NCBI GenBank assembly: GCA_035610365.1
Contig: CM069432.1
Location: 174,652,035-174,716,034 of the forward strand
Length of the DNA stretch: 64,000 nucleotides
Reading direction: 5' to 3'
DNA from: Aquatica leii
Lineage: Eukaryota > Arthropoda > Insecta > Coleoptera > Lampyridae
Shown here in pieces: positions 22,476 to 34,109 of the stretch. The notes under the pieces were generated by a model. That model ran no database searches. It had not been told where the DNA came from and worked only from the letters and a program-made list of their open reading frames with translations. The position numbers and the translations under genes are program-made. Numbering within the stretch: the stretch's first letter is position 1; every line of letters starts with the position of its first letter.

Positions 22476-23065
22476 AACGTTGGGGGTGGTGTACCTGCTT
22501 TGCAAAAAATCAAAGACAATGAGGACAATAACCTAACTTTTAATTGAAAATACAGTTTGATAATTCCAATGGAAATTATCTACATAGTTTATATTATTAC
22601 TATTATTTGAATTCTTAATAAATGGTTTGACTATTCATTAGAATAATTGAAGTCTATTGATCATTTTTGTTTTTATTACACCAACATTGAATAAGATATG
22701 TTCGAAACAATTCGGTATTTCACTCGACTAAAGAATTCGATTATGTTTTCGATGCAAACTTATAATACGTAATGAATCTGAACAGTTAATATTGTTCGGA
22801 GATAGATTTTTTATAGTTGTTATTTTAACGATAATTCTAGTGATAGTTATTTTATTTTAATTATTACTACTAACCGAGTTAACAAGAATTTGTTGTATAT
22901 TATTTGAATAATGCTTAATTATATAGTTCAGAGTGTGTTATATACATATTGCATACGATTATGAAATACATTTAATTTTTTCAATGATAATTTAATTATT
23001 TAAACATTCAACTGTGTCCATCACTAGTTATATTCATAACCGGAGGTTATAACTTTGTACATGTA
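22476..23065. other. AT-rich spacer, nothing recognised
   Basis: No motif-bearing frame or repeat pair found between R1 and the left end of the DDE_3 transposon. Confidence 0.5.
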
Positions 23066-23828
23066 GAGTTCGTTTCAAGACTAAAGAACCGCTGCGCAGA
23101 AACCAATTTTGTTCCGAATGTCAATACACTAGCCACCCAAAAAACGTTTGCACTTTTCAGTTTTCACACGGCGTTTGAGGTGTCCAAATTTATTCCATAA
23201 GTTATTACAAATTCTTTTTCATCTTTTTGTTTTATATTTTATGTGTGCGGGTTGCGATAGTAGGAAACAGTCTTTCTTAAGGCTTATCCAAGAAAAAGTT
23301 GTGATTAGGTATGTAAAAATTAACCAAAAGTTATCAATTACTAACAATGCATTTTTTTTAATTTACAGATCTTCTATATTAAAGACCGGTCGATTCAACC
23401 AGTATTTTGTAATTAATCACCCAATTGAAGATTTGTAAGTACTTTTTAATTCGATTAATATGATAAAGATATAATTCATAATTTCTGGTTTGCATAACCT
23501 CAATTGCATTAATATATAATAACAATCTTCAATTAATTTAATTACAACAGTTTTCTATGGAACGCCGTTTTGCTTTTTATTACTAAATTTAATTCCGTTG
23601 CATTCAAATAAACTTCAATTTTTATTAAGTTTATTTTTATGTTTGTCTATTTATTTTAGTACATTTAAATGGTTTGTTGAACAAACTTAATACATTTAAA
23701 TTGTTAAATAAAAACGTATTTACTGATGCAATACATTTTGCTCAAAATTTCTAACAATCATGTTAAAAACTTTAATTTAAACTAAGAAAAAAAGTATATG
23801 AACAAACATTTTAATTCATGTAACACTT

Positions 23829-25484
23829 TGTAATGTTCTAACCCCAGATTCTACGCTAACTTCACATTACAGTTACAAAAATTCAAATCAAAGCGGGGAA
23901 AACTTACAAATGGCTGCTAAAACCAACTTTCCCGCCAAAACAAACCCGCCCCAAATTTAGAAAACGCGGTAAAGTTTAAAATTACCCGGCAAAAACCCAC
24001 ACAAACGTGATCGTCTAGTAAGGCCCTCTGTTGTCTTAAGGAGACACGAATACACTTGCAGCGAACTGTAATCGGAAAGGAAGGTCAAAACACACAGTAC
24101 ACAAAAAGATATTTATTTAAAAGCTTCCTAAAATTTTGTAACTATTAATTTATTAATTAGCAACACAAGGCCAAAAAGGAGAATGGGCAGTTCAACGACG
24201 ATTTGCGAGCAGAAAAGAACTCCCAAGAAAAACTACTCGCTTAAATACACATTAATTACGCTGAACAAATTTAAGTATACAAAATCACACAAAACTGTTG
24301 AAAAATATGCACATTTAACATAAGACAAGAAAATTGGAACAGGACTTCGATCAATCGCAAAGCCTGTCGTTAAAAATACACGTTTAAATGACGATACCAA
24401 AAACTTAAATAAACAAAGAACCCAAACCAACCCTGTACCCCTGATTTGATCAAATATTCAAAAACACAAATAATTACACAAATAAAAACAGTCAAGTGAT
24501 AAAATAGCAATGGGCAACACAAATTAAATCCAAAACAGACATAAAATCACGAAATAGATACATAAAACATGTTGTACAGTTATAATGTTATAAACGCAAA
24601 CAAAAGGAACCACAAAGTTGCAAAGGTAGACACTTGTTACCTGCTTAGGCAGAAGGGATGGAAAAATAATTGTCGATCATGAATCGTTATACTAAACCAT
24701 AGCTCTGTCGATTTGGCCCGTAAAACCAAAGTAAGAAAATGAACACAAGGGTTGATATCTGGCATCTCTAGCAATTAACACACATTTAACATCTCAAAAC
24801 ATATAAAATTAAAACAGAAGTAGTATTAGTCTTAATACGGCCCCCCGCATAGGTACCAATAACACGATCTCGTGCGAACGTGGGCTAGAGATGATTTGCT
24901 ACCAAGCAATACGGACTTTAATTAAGTATATTTGGATAGTTACCACCGTATTGAAAGGTAGTCTTCAAGGCGGAAAATGTTAGTACAAAACATAACAGGT
25001 CAGTTCACACTTTGTTCATTGTTGGAAATGCCGAATTCAATCCCCAATTTAAAATTAAAGCAAACCGCAAATCGACAGATCTACAGTAAATAAGTCACAA
25101 TATTAACGCGATCAAACAAAAGCAGGTAACAAAGGTTACACCGTAGAAAGAAATTGCATGTACAACATATTTTAAAAATAAACAAATTAAGAATGAATTA
25201 AATAGTTAGCTAAATCAGATATACATTAAAATAAAAACAGTACTACCTTGAAATAAAACACGTGGTGATATTACACACAAAGAGCAATAAAACAAGAATA
25301 CTCAGAACAAAAAAATATGATGTTAACACTTCGAAGGCACGAACAAAGATGATGCTTTCCAGCCGAAAAAGCTCCATCCCGCGCAAAAATGTCGCCAGAG
25401 CGGTGTTGCCACTTGTTGCAGAATCGTGTGGTATGTTGCCAAAGCTTGCAAAATTTCGTAAACAGCTACTCTTTGGTTACCTCA
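23829..25484. mobile_element. Solo-LTR-like insertion, 1.66 kb
   Basis: The palindrome arm is broken here and continues at 25485; the partner arm at about 30640 shows the uninterrupted sequence. The insert begins TGTAATGTTCTAACC and ends GGTTACCTCA, flanked by ACTT on both sides (23825-23828 and 25485-25488). TG...CA ends with a 4-bp duplication and no long inverted repeats suit a solitary LTR of a Ty3/gypsy-type element. No coding motif; fossil of unknown family. Confidence 0.5.
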
Positions 25485-25730
25485 ACTTTTTATATAACAA
25501 ACAAAAAATAAGAATCATTTAAATTGTAGAATTAAAATGCATGTCGAATTAAAATGTTACATGAATTAAAATGTTTGTTGATAATTTTAATTCTTTAATT
25601 TTAAATCAAGAACAAAATTACCATCAAACATATTAAATCTGAATTAAAATGTTTGTTGATAATTTTAATTCTTCAATTTTAAATCAAGAATTAATTTTAC
25701 CAACAAACATATTAATTCTGAATTAAAATG

Positions 25731-25928
25731 TATTAAACTTTATTAAGCAGGTTGTCAGTGGTTGAAACACTATAATTTGTACTGTTAAGATATATTACAA
25801 GATTAACTAAATGAATACAGTTATAACACCGTCTGTACTATACGCGGTCTACATTACGACTTAATATATAAATGTTACTGAACATGCGCGCATATTAATT
25901 ACATTTTGCTTACAATTCTTTCTCAACA
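25731..25928 (-). repeat. 3' LTR of the second Ty1/copia element
   Basis: 198 bp; on the element strand it starts TGTTGAGAAAG and ends GTTTAATA. A purine-rich tract (TAGTGGGAG, minus strand, about 25929-25937) adjoins it. Confidence 0.92.
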
Positions 25929-26259
25929 CTCCCACTAATTGTTAGCAAAAAGAAAACATAAATTCAAGATTGTTAACATTACAAAGAAAAACTTATTACA
26001 AACAAATAACTAAATATATTCTAATATAATTACGTAGTTACTCTTCACGCATACCAAAGAGTGATTTCAAACGATTAAATTTTCTTTACTGATCGGTTTG
26101 GTTGTTATATCCGCCAATTGTTCATCAGATGGCACATAAACAACTTCAATATCTCCGTTTTCACATTTTTCTCGTATAAAATGATGTTTTATATCGATAT
26201 GTTTAGTGCGTTTGTGATGTTCCGAATTTTTCACAAGTCGAATTGCACTTTGATTGTCT

Positions 26260-29100
26260 ACACATAAAATTGTTGGATTCTTATCGAGTTCTCCGAGATC
26301 ATGTAATAAACGTCGTATCCAAATCGTTTCCCTTGCTGAATTGATACCGCTATGTGTTCCGCTTCAGTCGTAGAAAGCGAGACCGTCCGTTGCCGTTGAC
26401 TGGACCAAGTAACGGCTCCTCCGTTCAGTTTGAAAATATACCCCGAAGTTGATCTTGTAATGGTATCATTCGCGAAATCAGAATCGGAAAATCCTATTAG
26501 TTTTGTAGATTCTTGTGATACTCCGTATTGGAGCCCAACATTTGCGGTATGTTTCAAATACTTAATGATCCGTTTTACAGCATTCCAGTGTGACTTATCG
26601 TATTTATTAAGAAATCTACTAACTAAACCGACTGCGTAACTAATATCCGGTCTACTAATAATTCCGATAAACATTAAAGCTCCCACTGCTTCCCGATATG
26701 GAACTTGATCCATATGCTTTATTTCGGTTGCGGTGGTCAGGATAGTATTTACGTCTACAGGCACGTTTGTTACTTTCGCGTCAATCATATTGAACCTTTT
26801 TATGACTTCTTGTATATAATTAAATTGATGAATAAAAATAGTTTCATTTTGACGATTTCGTTCAATTTCTAAACCCACAAAACAGTTTAAAAATTCAGTA
26901 ACTGTAATTTCAAACTTATTCTTTAATTCTTCAAGAATTTCATTAATCGCTGTCTTATCTTTGCTCATCATAAGACCGTCGTCTACAAAAATCACTATAA
27001 TAACTTTAATTTTATTAACTTCTCTCTTATATACACATCGGTCTGCATCACATTGTTTAAAACTTAAACTTGTTAAAAACTTGTCTATAGTTTTATTCCA
27101 ACATCTAGGCGCCTGTTTCAATCCGTACAGGGCTTTCTTTAATTTACACACTACACCAGGTTTTACGTCTGTGCCTTCTGGAGGTGACATATAAATTTCT
27201 TTTCTTCTAAATAACCGTTTAGGAAAGCGGTTTTTATATCGAACTGAATAATTTCCAATCGTGTGTTGCCGCTAACGCAAGCAAAATTTTATAGTATCAT
27301 ATCTTGTAGTGGGCGAAAACGTTTCATCATAATCTAATCCCTTTGATTTGCTATATCCTTTAGCACAAAGTCTAGCCTTGTAACGTGATATTTCCCCATT
27401 AGGCGTTCTTCTTTTCACTTTAAAACCCATTTAGAGTTGATTACGTTTTTATTGTTCGGCTTTGCCACTAATTCCCAAGTATTGTTTTTCTTTAATGCCT
27501 CTAATTCTTCCTTAATCGATTGTTTCCATTTTTCCGAGTTGACGCTTTTTATCGCCTCGTCGTAATTTTGAGGAATGTCTATTTCTACACAATTTGTTTC
27601 AAACTGTTCATATTTGCGTGGTACTCGTAGCGTCTCACGTTGTCTTAAATTATAAGGAGTTTGCGAAGAAGTCGATGACTCAATTTCTTCTTGTGGAAGT
27701 TCTTGTTCAATTTCTTGCAGAACCTCTTCTTCGTGATCACTTGCTTCATTTTCCTCTATTTCTATCTTTGCAGTATTGTGCCGAGTTTTAGTAAAACACG
27801 CATTTTCATTGAAAATCACGTCTCTAGAAACACTTATTTTATTTGTTTGAGGATCTAAAAGCCTGTAATTTGTAGAGTTTCCGTCATACCCAACCATCAT
27901 TAATTTTTTGCTTTTCGAATCCAACTTTGTACGTTTTTCTTTTGAATGTGCATGTATGCGTCACACCCAAATATTTTAACGTGACTTAAATTGACTTTCT
28001 TTCCAGTCCACAATTCATAAGGTGTTTTCTCTGTTTTACTATTCAAAGTTCGGTTCAATATATACACTGCTGTGTTTACAGCTTCACCCCATAAATTGGC
28101 AGGTAAATCCTTTTGATATAGCATCGATCGCGCACTTTCGACAATTGTCCGCATTTCGCGTTCCGCTTTACCATTTTGTTGTGGAGTATATGGAGCTGTT
28201 CGTTCTATATCAATTCCAGTTTTATTAGAAACTGCCGAAAATGTGTGTTAATATACTCAGTTCCATTATCGACGTGTAATGTTTTTATTGAATAACCAAA
28301 TTTGTTTTTACACGTAGTAACAAAATTTTTGAAACATTCAAACACGTCTGTCTTATGTTTGATAAAGTACACTACTCGGTAACCAGTACAATCGTCTTTA
28401 AATAGAACAAAGTAATTAGCACCGTTTATTGTCGATGTTGACATTGGCCCACAAAGGTCACTGTATATTAACTCACACGGTTTCGTATTTCGTACTACGC
28501 GCAAGAAAGGAAGTTTATGTTGTTTACCGTAAACGCACGCTTCACAAAATTTTCGATCAACATTCTTTAAATCTATTCCTTCAATTAAACCTTTGATGTC
28601 ATTTCTTTCAACGTTTTGAAATTGACGTGTCCAAGTCTATTATGCCACATTTCAAACTTCTCAGTATCCGTTACCACATTTCCTTCATAAGAAACGATAG
28701 TATTAAACTGTAGGTAATAAAGATTGTTCGATACACGTGCTGCACTAGCCGTAAGTTTATTGTTTTCATAAATATATGCGTGCTTGTTTTCTTTTACTAT
28801 TTTCATTCCTTTGCGCGTAATAACTCCTTCTGAAAACAAATTCTTTCGAAGGTCAGGAACATATAGCACATTTGTTATTATTGCGTCATGCCACGCACCG
28901 TTTAATAATTTACGTATTTTAATGGCTCCTTTCCCTTTACTGCAAGAGTTTTCTTGTTTCCTAATGTCACTGAAGTTTCATTATCGGATTCTTCAAACGT
29001 ATGAAAAAATTCGCGCTTAAAACTCATGTGTCCAGATGCACCACTATCTAATATCCAAGTATCATCTTTTAATTCCGTCACAAAGACAAAATCTTCTTCT
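26260..29100 (-). pseudogene. Pol region of the second Ty1/copia element (PR, IN, RT, RNase H)
   Basis: In minus-strand order: protease remnants near 29.05 kb; GAG-pre-integrase (MWHNRLGHVNFKTLKEM); integrase (ELIYSDLCGPM, LHVDNGTEY); the connecting region; reverse transcriptase (LKKALYGLKQAPRCW, then FVDDGLMM at the catalytic site); RNase H (GFSDSDFANDTITRSTSGYI, then SLSTTEAEHIA). Broken in several places. Confidence 0.9.
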
Positions 29101-29900
29101 ATTGTAAAGCTGATACGTTTCCTTGTGGTTTCGATTTGTCATCTGCTTTGGTACTTTTTGAGTTTCGTTTTTTTGTTGGATTAGGACAATCTCTTGCAAA
29201 ATGCCCTTTCTTTTGACAATTGTAACAAGTGAATTTCTTTTTATGCTTGGTATTTACAGTTGGTTTTAGTTTCACTTGTGCCGTAAACGCATTGTCAACT
29301 TCTTCTACCGCTGCTAGATTTGCTTCTTCGTCAAGCAATCTTGCAGTAAGATTTTTGAATCGTCTGACGTTTCTCTTCTACTGATAGCCACGCTTGCCTG
29401 ACACTTTTAAATTTATCTGGTAATGAAGTAAGCATTTTCGTCATCACTGCTACATCACTAATTACGTCACCAGATTCTCTAATTTGTTTAGCTAAGTTTT
29501 CTACTTTAGCAACATGAAGCGCAACACTATCATTTGGATTCATTCGGTACTGATGGAAACGTTCTTGATACATCATTTTATTCATTTCAGATTTTTGTTG
29601 GTAGATGGTGTCCAACCGATCCATTATTTCTTTTGCACTTGTACAATTCTCTACTAAAGTGATTTGCGCAAGCTCCATACCCGACGTTAAGGTGAACATA
29701 GCTACGGCGTCCATCTTGTTCCAAGAAGCAAATTCTTTTGTTTCTTTTGACTCTGGTTTTATGAGTTCTCCAGTGGTAATCTCATAACAACCCTTTGCAC
29801 GTAGAGCACACTTCATTTGAAACTTCCATTGCTGGTAGTTTTTGCCATCAAACTTGCTGATGGATCCTACGTCAATCTTGTCAGCCATCTTTACTGTACA
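29100..29900 (-). pseudogene. Gag region of the second Ty1/copia element
   Basis: Starts MADKIDVGSISKFDGKNYQQ, with the FDGxNYxxW motif of UBN2/DUF4219-type copia Gag, then LTSLPDKFKSVRQAW and a CCHC knuckle (CYNCQKKGHFARDC). Fossil. Confidence 0.85.
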
Positions 29901-29946
29901 CACGTAAAACTGATTTACGATCCACTTTACTAATATTTCACGTCCA

Positions 29947-29960
29947 CTGGGCCAATAACC
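29947..29960 (-). other. Primer binding site, half-tRNA initiator Met type
   Basis: The minus strand reads GGTTATTGGCCCAG next to the LTR, 13 of 14 bases complementary to the internal part of initiator tRNA-Met, the same priming mode as the other copia element in this window. Confidence 0.78.
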
Positions 29961-30158
29961 TATTAAACTTTATTAAGCAGGTTGTCAGTGGTTGAAACAC
30001 TATAATTTGTACTGTTAAGATATATTACAAGATTAACTAAATGAATACAGTTATAACACCGTCTGTACTATACGCGGTCTACATTACGACTTAATATATA
30101 AATGTTACTGAACATGCGCGCATATTAATTACATTTTGCTTACAATTCTTTCTCAACA
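29961..30158 (-). repeat. 5' LTR of the second Ty1/copia element
   Basis: Identical to the 3' LTR by eye. Adjacent to the primer binding site at 29947-29960. Confidence 0.92.
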
Positions 30159-30271
30159 AAATGTTTGTTGATAATTTTAATTCTTTAATTTTAAATCAAA
30201 AATAAAACTACCAACGAACATATTAATTCTGAATTAAAATGTTTGTTGATAATTTTAATTCTTCAATTTTA

Positions 30272-30373
30272 ATTGGCGCTGTAGGTTGCGGAGGTTGTGA
30301 GTACTCTAACCAGTGGTAAACTTGCACTATAGTTTGGTTAAAGTACTCACAACTTCCGCAACTTACAGCGCCA
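30272..30373. repeat. Hairpin at the centre of the palindromic array
   Basis: TTGGCGCTGTAGGTTGCGGA on the left is mirrored by TTCCGCAACTTACAGCGCCAA-type sequence on the right, with an inner pair GTGAGTACT and AGTACTCAC and a loop of about 25 bases. GC-richer than its AT-rich arms. Confidence 0.85.
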
Positions 30374-31162
30374 ATTAAAATTGAAGAATTAAAATTATCA
30401 ACAAACATTTTAATTCAGAATTAATATGTTTGTTGGTAGTTTTATTCTTGATTTAAAATTGAAGAGTTAAAATTATTAACAAACATTTTAATTCAGAATT
30501 AATATGTTTGTTGGAAAAAATAATTCTTGATTTAAAATTGAAGAATTAAAATTATCAACAAACATATTAATTCATGTAACATTTTAATTCGACATACATT
30601 TTAATTCTCCAATTTAAATGATTGTTATTTTTGTGTGTTTAATAAAAAGTGTTACATGAAATAAAATGTTTGTTCATATACTTTATTTCTCAGTTTAAAT
30701 TAATGTGTTTAATATGACTGTTAGAAATTTTTGAGCAAAATGTGTTGCATTACTAAATACGTTTCAGCTAACAATTTAAATGTGTTAAATTTATTTAACA
30801 AACAGTTTTATTGTATTAAAATAAGTAGACAAACATGAAAATAAACTTAATAAAAACTGAAGTTTGTTTAAAATGGTAGCAAAACAAATTTAGTATTCAA
30901 TAGTAAAACAATAAAGTAACTAAAAGATTTAATTGAAATGTATGTTATTGATTTTTACCACATTTAAAATGTTGGTTTAAAAAACTTGGTCTTTTTAACT
31001 GTTAGTTGATTTAAAATGTTACTTGAATAAAAATATACGTTGAAAATAAATGAAGTAACATTAGAAATCAATTAATTTTGATGAATGAATATAAATGCTA
31101 CACTAATTTTTGACAGCTTACATTTCAAATGCTAGAATTAAAATGTTAGTTGATAACTTTAA

Positions 31163-31265
31163 TTCGTCGCTGTGATCGGTGGTAGCTTTTGAAACTATTT
31201 CAGTATAAGGAAATACATGCACATTGTAGTTCTAAATGACGCCACCGATTGAAGCGACCAATTAA
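31163..31265. repeat. Second imperfect hairpin in the array
   Basis: AATTCGTCGCTGTGATCGGTGG pairs imperfectly with CCACCGATTGAAGCGACCAATT, and the flanks (AAAATGTTAGTTGATA and its inverse) extend the stem. Related in layout to the hairpin at 30272. Confidence 0.7.
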
Positions 31266-32933
31266 AAGTATCAACTAACATTTTAATTGTATCATTTAAA
31301 ATGTTAGTTGCTAAAAGTTATTCTAGCGTTTTAATTTATTCGTGAAAATTCGGGTATTTATAATGTTACTTACTTTAATCTTAACATTTATTTTTACTCA
31401 AATAACATTTTAAATCAAATTACAATATACTACGCGAAAATTTTTAAAGCAACATTTAAATTCTAACAAACATTTTTAATATGCACAAGAAGTTATTTTA
31501 TAAGTTACGTATAAAAACGGGCAATAAAAAGTAAAACGGCGTTCCATAGTTTTCAGTTTTGACTACCTAATTAACAAATACAATCTTTTTGTTTGCAGTT
31601 TACGAATGAATAACCGAAAAGTGGTTCATAGCCAAGGTCGGCAAATTGTCTACAATGTTTACCAGTTTATGAAGAAAGAAAAAGAAGAGGGATTAACAAT
31701 TCCTCTATCCCAATTACGGAAACGTGTTGCTGAAGCTACTGGTGTGAGTCTAAGTACTGTAAGGAGAATTATTAAGGAAGGGAAAAGCACACCCGAAACA
31801 AGTCAACCCGGCAGCAGTAAATTTTGTTCACCAAGAAAAAATGTTACTCAACCCAGACCTAAGTCAACATTAGATGCATTCGATGAAGAAATCATACGAA
31901 AAGTAATTTATTCCTTCATCAATACTCAAAAATGTGCTCCAACTATAAGTAAAGTGTTAGAGGAGGTGAAAAGTGCAGGTGTGGAATTTGAAGGAAAGAA
32001 AACTACATTTTGGAGAGTATTGAAAAACCTAGGATTTCGTTGGAAGAAAACTGAAGATAATAGAAAAGTATTGGTGGAAAAGATGGACATTGGAGCAAAA
32101 CGAGTCGAGTACCTTCGACATTTAAAGAAATATAAAGAAGAGGGAAGATATTTGGTGTACAGTGATGAAACTTATTTGCATAGTAGTCATACACTTCCAA
32201 AAGCATGGAATGATGGAAAAAATCGCAATTTAAAGGCTCCCATTAGTAAAGGCCAAAGATTAATTATTGTTCATTGTGGTGGTAAAGAAGGTTTTATTCC
32301 AAATGCTCTTTTAATATTTAAATCGGGACAAAAAACTGGGGATTACCACGATGAAATGAACCACACCAATTACATGAAATGGATGGAAGAAAAAGTAATA
32401 CCGAATTTACCAAAAAATTGTATTTTTGTGGTCGACAATGCATCATATCATAATGTTAGTACACAAGCCCTACCCACATCAAACTGGAAAAAAGATGAAA
32501 TGAAAAAATGGTATATCTGAGAGGGCCATATTTTACGAGCCAAATGCACTGAAAGTCGAGTTATATGAGAAAATTAAACAGTACAAACCACAACATAAAG
32601 TGTACATTTTAGATCAGCTATTAGCTGAAAATGGACATGTTGTTCTTCGCCTTCCTCCGTATCATCCGGAATTAAATCCAAAATATAACGTTTAAAATGC
32701 AAGATGTTAGAAGATTAGCAGATGAAGAATTTGAAAAAATTACAGCTGAAAACTGGAAAAAAGTGTGTGAGCATGTGGAACAAGTGGAAAGTGATTATTT
32801 TAAAAAAGAAGTGATATTGGATGATGTTGCTGAACTAATAATAAATATTAACAATGACAGTGACGAACCCGATTTGTGGTTTTCGTCCGATGATGAAGAT
32901 TTAGGTTGTGAAGCGTTGCCATTGTATTAAGAA

Positions 32934-33857
32934 ATTAAATTGTCATCAACCGAAATTCATTTATATTATATACATGTTGTACGAGAATTGCAGCAGGTTG
33001 CAGTCAGAAGCAACCATTTTAACGAACCTTTTCTGGAAAAGTAATAGTTTGTAACATTGTTATTAATGAAATTTACTTATTTTGCACCAGAAATGTTGTA
33101 TTAATCGAAAATGATTGTGTCGTATCTCATATTAACATTTGTATTGTGAAAAATCTCTTTACTATTCATCGTAAACTTTGAGTTTCTCAATATCTTCTGT
33201 CAGTGCCTATGTAAATGCATTTTCTTATAATCTAGGGGTTTTAGGAAGTTTGTTAGAAATCAAAAGCATACAAAAATTTGATCATTTTTATCATTCCTTT
33301 AAGATATACTTATTTGAATCGATACATCTGTAAAGTAGTCTATCATAAATTTATATGAATGGCATAAGCTTATTATTACGAATCATTGTTACCGTCGACA
33401 ATTGAAATAAATACATTATGTACAACCAAAGCATTCACGTTTAACCACAATGAAGTACATCACGTGACAACTTCCTAAACAACCAATGTATAATGTAAAA
33501 AAACATTGGTGTTGGTTCTGTACTACAATTTTTCAGATCTTGCGTTTCACTTTTAAACAAGTAACGTTCAATTTCGATGTGCTTTCTATTTATATAGTTT
33601 AATGACTAGTTGCAATCATGTTGTGATTTTTCAAGGGAATCCTCATCTGGATGTAAATAACACTTATTCTCCTATAAAGGAAATAAAAATTAGCATACAT
33701 AGATTGTCTTTTGTTACGATTACATACTTAAGCAATGGCATCAAATAACGATAATTGAAAATAGTCGATATTTGGGAAGGTCTACAGCTCATTTACCATA
33801 TTACTATTCAATCTGCAATAAAGTATTATTAGAATGAGACTAAAAACAGCTACCTAT
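32934..33857. other. No gene recognised; old element 3' sequence
   Basis: AT-rich sequence between the transposase stop and the next LTR element. The right end of the DDE_3 transposon was looked for here without success. Confidence 0.5.
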
Positions 33858-34049
33858 TGTAATATACTTGTAACGTGTAGGTTTTGGTCAATAAATACGA
33901 GCCTTGATTTAACGTCTTTATTACCTCAAGTCTAACAGCCAACTGCCGAAGCCATAGAGGCCGAAGCCAAAGCTTCCGCTGCAACATGTGTGCGCGCATC
34001 CGTGCGCCATGCAGTTTTATACAGTATACATAATACACATTATGTCACA
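33858..34049 (-). repeat. 3' LTR of the second Ty3/gypsy element
   Basis: 192 bp; plus-strand ends TGTAATATACTTG and TTATGTCACA. Contains an extra 15-bp tandem unit relative to the 5' LTR. Purine-rich AGAAAGAGCA (minus strand, about 34060-34050) adjoins it. Confidence 0.92.
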
Positions 34050-34109
34050 TGCTCTTTCTAAAATTTAAGTAAAATAGAATACAAATAAACAAAGAATATT
34101 CTTATACAT

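Larger units (their letters stand above)
25731..30158 (-). mobile_element. Ty1/copia LTR retrotransposon fossil, second element
   Basis: 3' LTR 25731-25928 and 5' LTR 29961-30158, 198 bp each and identical as far as I can compare by eye; perfect target duplication AAATG at 25726-25730 and 30159-30163. The insertion is therefore very young, yet the coding region is broken in roughly seven places. It is a different subfamily from the element at 8.3-13.4 kb (different LTRs and shorter). It lies in the arm of the palindromic array. Confidence 0.95.
23548..31556. repeat. Large interrupted palindromic (foldback) repeat array inside the intron
   Basis: 23548-23828 pairs in reverse complement with about 30640-30885 and, at its outer edge (TATGGAACGCCGTTTT), with 31520-31550. 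25490-25730 pairs with 30375-30650. The unit AAAATGTTTGTTGATAATTT recurs many times in both orientations. Hairpin centres lie near 30322 and 31214. The left side is interrupted by a solo-LTR-like insert and the Ty1/copia element. Non-coding. Confidence 0.75.
23066..32933 (+). mobile_element. DDE_3 (IS630/Tc1/mariner-type) transposon, heavily nested, right end not found
   Basis: The left end TAGAGTTCGTTTCAAGACTA (23066) and about 175 bp of following sequence are shared with a small inverted-repeat element at 42561-43027, which looks like a deletion derivative. The transposase gene runs from 23241 to 32933 on the same strand. Its second intron (23435-31598) contains palindromic repeats, a 1.66-kb solo-LTR-like insert and a 4.4-kb Ty1/copia element. 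The right inverted repeat seen in the derivative (TTCTTTAGTCTTGGAA) is not visible after 32933, so the copy is probably truncated. Confidence 0.6.
23241..32933 (+). pseudogene. DDE_3 transposase with two small 5' exons
   Basis: Main exon: HTH-like N-terminus (SQGRQIVYNVYQFMKKEKEE, then RKRVAEATGVSLSTVRRI) and DDE domain (YSDETYLHSSHTLPKAW, KGQRLIIVHCGG, MNHTNYMKWMEEKVIPNLP, VVDNASYH, LRLPPYHPELNP). Two upstream exons join in frame: 23241-23308 (MCAGCDSRKQSFLRLIQEK...) and 23369-23434 (...RFNQYFVINHPIED), with AG|gtatgt and TT|gtaagt donors and TTTACAG and TTTGCAG acceptors; the third exon starts at 31599. Decayed: a TGA at 32518 with a frame change, and another frame change near 32690 that removes the third catalytic acidic residue after ELNP. 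An acidic tail (DDVAELIININNDSDEPD) ends at TAA, 32928-32930. Confidence 0.75.
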
